From Theobroma cacao (lineage: Eukaryota; Streptophyta; Magnoliopsida; Malvales; Malvaceae), in contig NC_030853.1 in the NCBI RefSeq assembly GCF_000208745.1, positions 25,233,442 to 25,297,441 of the forward strand: a stretch of DNA of 64,000 bases, read 5' to 3'. The notes beneath the pieces are model-generated. The model searched no databases. It was not told the DNA's origin and saw only the letters and a program-made list of their open reading frames with translations. A program made the position numbers and the translations under genes. Position 1 is the first letter of the stretch; each line of letters opens with the position of its first letter. This document shows, piece by piece, positions 59,340-64,000 of the stretch.

Positions 59340-60756
59340 TTATTGAGCTGCATCCAATTTATAGAGATCCTCCAAAGTACAAGGCTTCGCTTTCGCTAAA
59401 ATATCCAACATTGACCGTTTCTTTTGTCTCCACTTATATTTTCTTTGCTTATGTCTCAACCTCTTGGAAGAAAGTGTATTGGTTCTTGGATGAACATTGA
59501 GATCAGAACCTTCTATGGAACTTGATTGCCGATTTAGTGGAGCTATGACATTGGAAGTGTAATCAAAACTTATGTTGCTTTCATCTTTATGCTTACTACT
59601 ATCATCCAGATGAGATTTAAGGAAGTCATGGCAGGGGGCCTTCAATAACACCTCATCATAGAAAGAATTACACTCATCTTTGATCAATTGCTCCTGCACA
59701 ATGATATCTCTCACTTTATTTTCAAAGGAAACATTCTCTTTATTCTGTTGAGAGCACATCAAACCTACAGTTTCTTCTGTTGTTCGAATAGCTGGATTAC
59801 ATGGTTCAAAGGGTGGCAACACGTTGCTAATACCATACTTTAGACAGATATGCAAGTGCTTCTGCTGAAATGGCCAACAAAGAAAGACATCTTTCCTCCT
59901 AGTAGCCCCAACAAACTGTCTGTAAAACAAAATGTTAAATAGAATTGAGATGCTAATTTCTTTTCTATAGAAAGAAAAGAAATCAGCATTTTATATCATT
60001 GAAATATTAACTTAAAATTCTAAATTAAAATTTGTTATCATGCACTGCCGCTGAAGGAAAAAACATCATTATACAACAGTGAGGAATAATACAAGAGCTA
60101 AAGTACATAATCCTAAAAATCATATGCAAAACTTAGAACAATACACGGTTCAAAACATAAAACCCCACTTCTGGAATTGAGGAATTATAGAACAGAGTTC
60201 ATCAGCAGCTGAGAAAAGTTAAATATTTTTTGTCAAGATGGGTAACCTAATCAAATATTTCATTTCTTTTAAAACAACATTTGCCTTGAAAATTAACGTC
60301 TGGTGCAAAACCACTCTTTTATAACAAAGTGCAGAAAGCTTGCCGATTTCATTTACTGGATATGCTGCTACATAAACCCCAATTGTTATCTTTAAGAACA
60401 AAACAAAAGAATGACAGTAATTTTCAAGAATAGTCTAAAGAAAAATGAAACGGACAAGACAGAAACAAAACTAGGTGAAGCTTTAATACTGCTAATTTGG
60501 AAAAACACTATCCATATGCATAAAATGGAAGAATAGATAAAGCTACATAACCAAGATATAATGTACATGTAGTAAGCTGAAGTTCAAAGGAAATGCAAGG
60601 CAAAAATTCCAAAGCTACATCTGTAATTAACTACCATGCAATAACGATATAAAGCAAAGATATAAAATCATATTAAGGCATGGTAAAAATGGGAAATCAC
60701 CTTATGGAAAATGGGTTAGTAACTGCTTCACCATTGACATAGCTATCACAGCCCAT
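59340..60756 (-). CDS. Small unrecognised plant protein, basic C-terminus
   Basis: I do not recognise this gene. Two exons: 60756-60701 and 59919-59340, joined in phase 2, 211 aa. It begins MGCDSYVNGEAVTNPFSIR and continues with a conserved-looking aromatic block (KDVFLCWPFQQKHLHICLKY). The middle is polar and acidic. The last 40 residues are basic and helical (SSKRLRHKQRKYKWRQKKRS, then LDILAKAKPCTLEDLY), resembling a nuclear localisation and interaction segment. No signal peptide or membrane segment; an N-terminal MGC could in principle be myristoylated, but residue 6 is Tyr, which is unfavourable. The acceptor is a tandem ACAGACAG and the 59919 start keeps frame. An internal donor-like AAAGTGAGAG after 59715 could create an alternative isoform. 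Confidence 0.6.
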
Positions 60757-62053
60757 TTTGCTCCAAAGAAAGTGCTGACAAACCGTACGTTGAGAAACAA
60801 CAACAAACACAGTTTGGATAACTCAACGAGGATCAAAACAGGAGCGAACCCAGTTTAAATTATAGTCCCAGAAGTCGTCTTGAAGATAAACACGGCTGAA
60901 AAGTACATAAAATTATGAGCTTTATGCCAATAGTTGAAGACCTAAGAGGGTTAAGAAAACGAAAATGGAAGCAGTGGATGAAAAAAAAAGGGAAATTTGG
61001 AAAAATGGGGTTGAGAAAGAAGACGTTGAAAATGATGATTAGAAGGGAAATGGATGGCAAAGTATAAATAGAAAGAAGATGGAGTAGGAATGAAAACAGC
61101 AGGCTTTAGCAGAAGGAGAAGATGATGAGCTGCAGCAACACCTTTTTATCAAAGGAGGGTTTTAATGTAAAATCGGGGAAGAATTATTCATGGTGAAATC
61201 CAGGAGTAAGATTTGCTTAGAGAGAAAGATACAGCAGTGATTTCTTAGTATCAAATTTGCTCAAGAACAATATGGCGATTCGCCAAGACATAGATAGGGA
61301 ACAGGGAAGTTGAAGCTGGAGAGGCACTTCCTTAAAAATTCTAACATTAATTGAGAAAATTAAGAAAATTTTCAAGTATTATTAGTAAAATTTTTAAATA
61401 CAAAATTTATAGTAATGTAAAATTATTTGTTATAGCATTGAGAATAGAATATCAAATAAAGATTTTGATATAAAAATTTTGGGTTTTTAATATAAATTAT
61501 TATATATTGATCAAAATAATTTTCGTTTTCTCTCACTTTGCAAAAATTATTAAATAAATCATTCTTATAAATATAAATTTTTGACCTATAAAATGCCTTT
61601 ACATAATGGAATTATGTCAATTTCTCTCATTTCATATTATATATATATATATATAATTACTCTTTGATGTTTATACTTTATATATAATTTAATCTGCTTA
61701 TTTTTCACTTAAAATATGATGCTATGATTTTTTTATTATTAATTCTTTTTTATAATAATTTTTGAGTAGATAAAAAGTGATCATGGTATAAAAATGACAA
61801 CTAAATAATAGGCTAAGCACCCCAAGCCACTTTGGTATATATATGATAATTGAGATTGCTATTCCAAGACAAATTCTAACAAAGGAAAAATAATTGTAGA
61901 AAAATTATAAAACGAGTTAATTATTTAAAAAATAAATTAAAATCAATAAATAGAGTGTTTTTAATGGAAAAATAACTGAAGTGTGTGTACATATATATAT
62001 ATATATAAATATAGATATATACTTTTGTTCAGGACATTGGACTCTGATCGCAA
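60757..62053. other. Intergenic region upstream of the small gene
   Basis: Promoter/5' UTR of the 59340-60756 gene up to about 61300, then a very AT-rich stretch with TA microsatellites at about 61635-61654 and 61990-62007. No gene seen. Confidence 0.5.
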
Positions 62054-62758
62054 TCATGCCTGCCTATATTCATCCAGTTCTTTCTCTAGAGTCTCTATTA
62101 TCTGATCCTTTTGGGCAATGGTCTCCAAAAGCCTCGTATTCTCCTCTCGGAGTGCCTCGAACTGGCAAACGATCCCTTCAATCTGTGCTTCAATGGCCTC
62201 ATCACTCAACTCCATGGCACTTTCTACCACCCTCACAACACGCCACAAACTCACAATCGCAAGCAAACCTCCTCCTTTCCTCTCCAATAATGCCTCCAAA
62301 AGCAATGCCCCGACAACAACTATGCCATCGACAAGATAGCCTGGCCGTCTCAAGAAGGCACTGCCAAGCCCCACAGCAAGAGCCACTGTCTTGGCAGAAA
62401 GCAGCGCCAGGATGGAAATTCCTACCCAATGGTACCAAGCTTTATCTATGTTAATACTACTGTTCTTGGGTGAACAGGAAAGTATAGTGGAGGATAGCTC
62501 AAGAATGGTGAGGACTAGGTCTAGAAGAAGCAATGATATTGCAACGATGCGAAGTTGGGTTGATTCTAGGAATTTAGCCAAGTGAGTTCTCCAGGGTGCT
62601 CTGCTTGATGACACTACTAGTTCTAATCTTGGGTTGAAAAAGTGTTGCCATCTCTGCCTTTTGTACCAGCTTTTGATGAGATTTTGGATTGATATCTCAA
62701 CAGATTCAATGGAGACTGATTGAGGAGAGGGGCCATGTGTGCAATTAGTTGGGTTCAT
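62054..62758 (-). CDS. HV1: Plant voltage-gated proton channel, Hv1 type
   Basis: Intronless, 234 aa. A stand-alone voltage-sensor domain with a C-terminal coiled coil, the build of Hv1 proton channels (Arabidopsis At1g10800 type). It should carry outward proton current across a cell membrane. Segments: S1 at about 70-94 with the selectivity Asp (LLLLDLVLTILEL, Asp80, equivalent to human Asp112); S2 at about 110-132; S3 at about 140-157 with Asp144 (YLVDGIVVVG); S4 at about 163-182 (AIVSLWRVVRVVESAM). The coiled coil at about 195-233 is rich in Glu/Leu (FEALREENTRLLETIAQKDQ). S4 has only two of the three Hv1 arginines: R173 and R176 remain and the first is Ser170. By hand alignment the S2 glutamate is Lys123. 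The N-tail is basic (SWYKRQRWQHFF). Start is the first ATG of the frame, 62758. Confidence 0.9.
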   Translation of the reverse strand: MNPTNCTHGPSPQSVSIESVEISIQNLIKSWYKRQRWQHFFNPRLELVVSSSRAPWRTHLAKFLESTQLRIVAISLLLLDLVLTILELSSTILSCSPKNSSINIDKAWYHWVGISILALLSAKTVALAVGLGSAFLRRPGYLVDGIVVVGALLLEALLERKGGGLLAIVSLWRVVRVVESAMELSDEAIEAQIEGIVCQFEALREENTRLLETIAQKDQIIETLEKELDEYRQA

Positions 62759-63421
62759 TTGTTGGAACTTAAGTGTTTGGGGGCTACATCATAAAACAAG
62801 TTAATTATATAATTTGGCGGAAGAAGAAGAACAATGACGGTATATGCTTGCATCAAAGGCACATGAAACGCAAGTAAGCTTTGAAGAATTGCATGCTTCA
62901 GGGTCACGTTGATAGTCACTTAACTGTTATGTATTTCATCATTGAAGATAAAGCTTCAAGCAAATCCCAGTGTGGCAAAATGTACATAGCCTCCAACATC
63001 ACCACCTCATGACTCCATCAAAATTCAAAGCCCAAATGGCAGCCAATGATCGGTAAAAGATGCGTCAAGTATCATAAAGCTTCACTTTCCAAGCTTTGGA
63101 TGCTCACACTACCAACCAATCCAATTTCTCAACATTGCATGCCTGTTTGAATTTATATGCAACCGAAACTCTTTTCTTTACACCTCATTAATAATTTTTA
63201 TTGAAATTTCCATTTTTCCTTTCATTTTGACTTTCAGATTAAAGATGTTAAAGATAATTCAGATTTTACCAAAAACTTTGTGATTCTTTTACATGACCTC
63301 AAGCCCATAAAACATATAGAATATAGACTTGATGTATTGTTTCTGGTTATGCAGTGCAGACATGTTTGTATAAGTTATTTAGGTGAGGTTAATTAATTAT
63401 GTCCTTTTCACACATTAATAC
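62759..63421. other. Upstream region of the proton-channel gene
   Basis: Promoter side of the proton-channel gene. Ordinary AT-rich sequence with no gene and no clear repeat. Confidence 0.5.
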
Positions 63422-64000
63422 TGTAAAACCCGATCCTATAAACACATGTCATGACATACATACACTGAGTAGCATGTTATTACGCTAGGAAAGTTCTTAA
63501 GAATAGACGAAACCCGGTATTGTACCTAACAGTATACTTGAGTTGATTTAACCTCGAACTAGTTCAAATAGGAATCGTAGAATGAAATTTAATATTTTAT
63601 AGTCCAAAAATGACTAAAAATGATTGTTCGGAGTTCAAGGATTCATTTGGAGAAAATTTTAAAATTTTGATGTTCAGAGGTAAAATCGTCATTTTGCTAT
63701 CTAAGATAATAATTTGATCATGGAGTGAAATTTTTGACCCAGATTAACTTTTTGGAGTATAATTTAATGATAGGAAGTGAAAATTTTCAATTTCGGCAAT
63801 TTTCGGAACATAGGGGTAAAAAGGTAATTTTGTTGTCCTGGGGTAAAAACCGTAATTTTCATCACCAAAAACTTGTCAAAATCGTAGGATTTATTTATTT
63901 TTGGTATGAACAACTATGGTATGTTAAGTGGTGAAAATTTGAAGTTTAAAAGACGAAATTTTAAAAATGGGCTAATGGGAAAGTGACACATGACACTTTT
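63422..64000. mobile_element. LTR-like retrotransposon sequence, cut by the window edge
   Basis: The sequence changes character at about 63422 and opens TGTAAAACCCGATCC, a typical start for plant gypsy-type LTRs (TGTAA-ACCC). It continues with GGTAAAATCGTCATTTTG-like and GGGGTAAAAAGGTAATTTTG words repeated three times (about 63679, 63812 and 63841), common in LTRs of the Malvaceae as I recall. No coding part of the element is in the window. A solo LTR and a full element cannot be told apart. Confidence 0.5.

Noticed and set aside
62118..62585. Plus-strand and alternate-frame ORFs over the proton-channel gene
   Set aside because: Shadows of the intact 234-codon minus-strand frame.
1..64000. 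A multi-gene novel system or gene cluster
   Set aside because: Neighbouring genes belong to unrelated pathways with their own promoters; nothing suggests a shared function.

Overview
The window is plant nuclear DNA, almost certainly a eudicot. It is AT-rich, genes are split by GT-AG introns of about 80 to 2,000 bases, and the proteins match angiosperm families across their full lengths. The repeat at the right edge resembles gypsy-type LTRs I associate with Malvaceae (cacao, cotton), but that placement is a weak inference. There are no operons, no CRISPR array, and no tRNA or rRNA gene that I can see. One undetermined base (N) sits in a poly-T run at 7931.

Layout, left to right. (1) 192-6968, plus strand: the 3' part of an unrecognised gene ending in a dsRNA-binding-like fold. 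(2) 8003-17279, minus: a two-AAA-domain, bromodomain ATPase (ATAD2/BRAT1 type), with a leader exon near 18965-19055. (3) 19926-22061, minus: an NPF3.1-type NRT1/PTR transporter. (4) 24291-28273, plus: eIF3 subunit h. (5) 29219-32364, minus: an LRR receptor pseudokinase orthologous to At3g28040. (6) 36310-36714, minus: a possible gene relic with two in-frame stops. (7) 36901-42727, minus: a WD40 protein of the C2A9.03-like family. (8) 44734-53903, minus: the FAN1 DNA-repair nuclease. (9) 54899-56365, minus: an intronless PORR-domain organellar RNA-binding protein. (10) 59340-60756, minus: a small unrecognised two-exon gene, with an orphan 3'-exon-like ORF at 57101-57316. (11) 62054-62758, minus: an intronless plant voltage-gated proton channel (Hv1). 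(12) From 63422 to the right edge: an LTR-like sequence.

The genes are functionally unrelated, as is usual for plant chromosomes: chromatin, transport, translation, signalling, DNA repair, organelle RNA processing and proton conductance. Exon boundaries were assigned by hand from splice consensus, reading phase and family similarity. For all complete multi-exon genes the exon lengths add up to whole codons. Predicted lengths are 1,208 aa (AAA/bromodomain), 603 aa (NPF), 337 aa (eIF3h), 1,011 aa (LRR-RLK), 438 aa (WD40) and 953 aa (FAN1).

The points most worth a second look are: the proton channel lacking the first S4 arginine and carrying Lys at the S2 counter-charge position; two in-frame FAN1 acceptors 30 nt apart, of which only one gives a normal UBZ4 zinc finger; a GC-AG intron with a NAGNAG acceptor in gene 1; an ExxDR variant in the transporter; and several small non-autonomous transposons and one SINE in introns. 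I found no convincing evidence of an entirely new multi-gene system.
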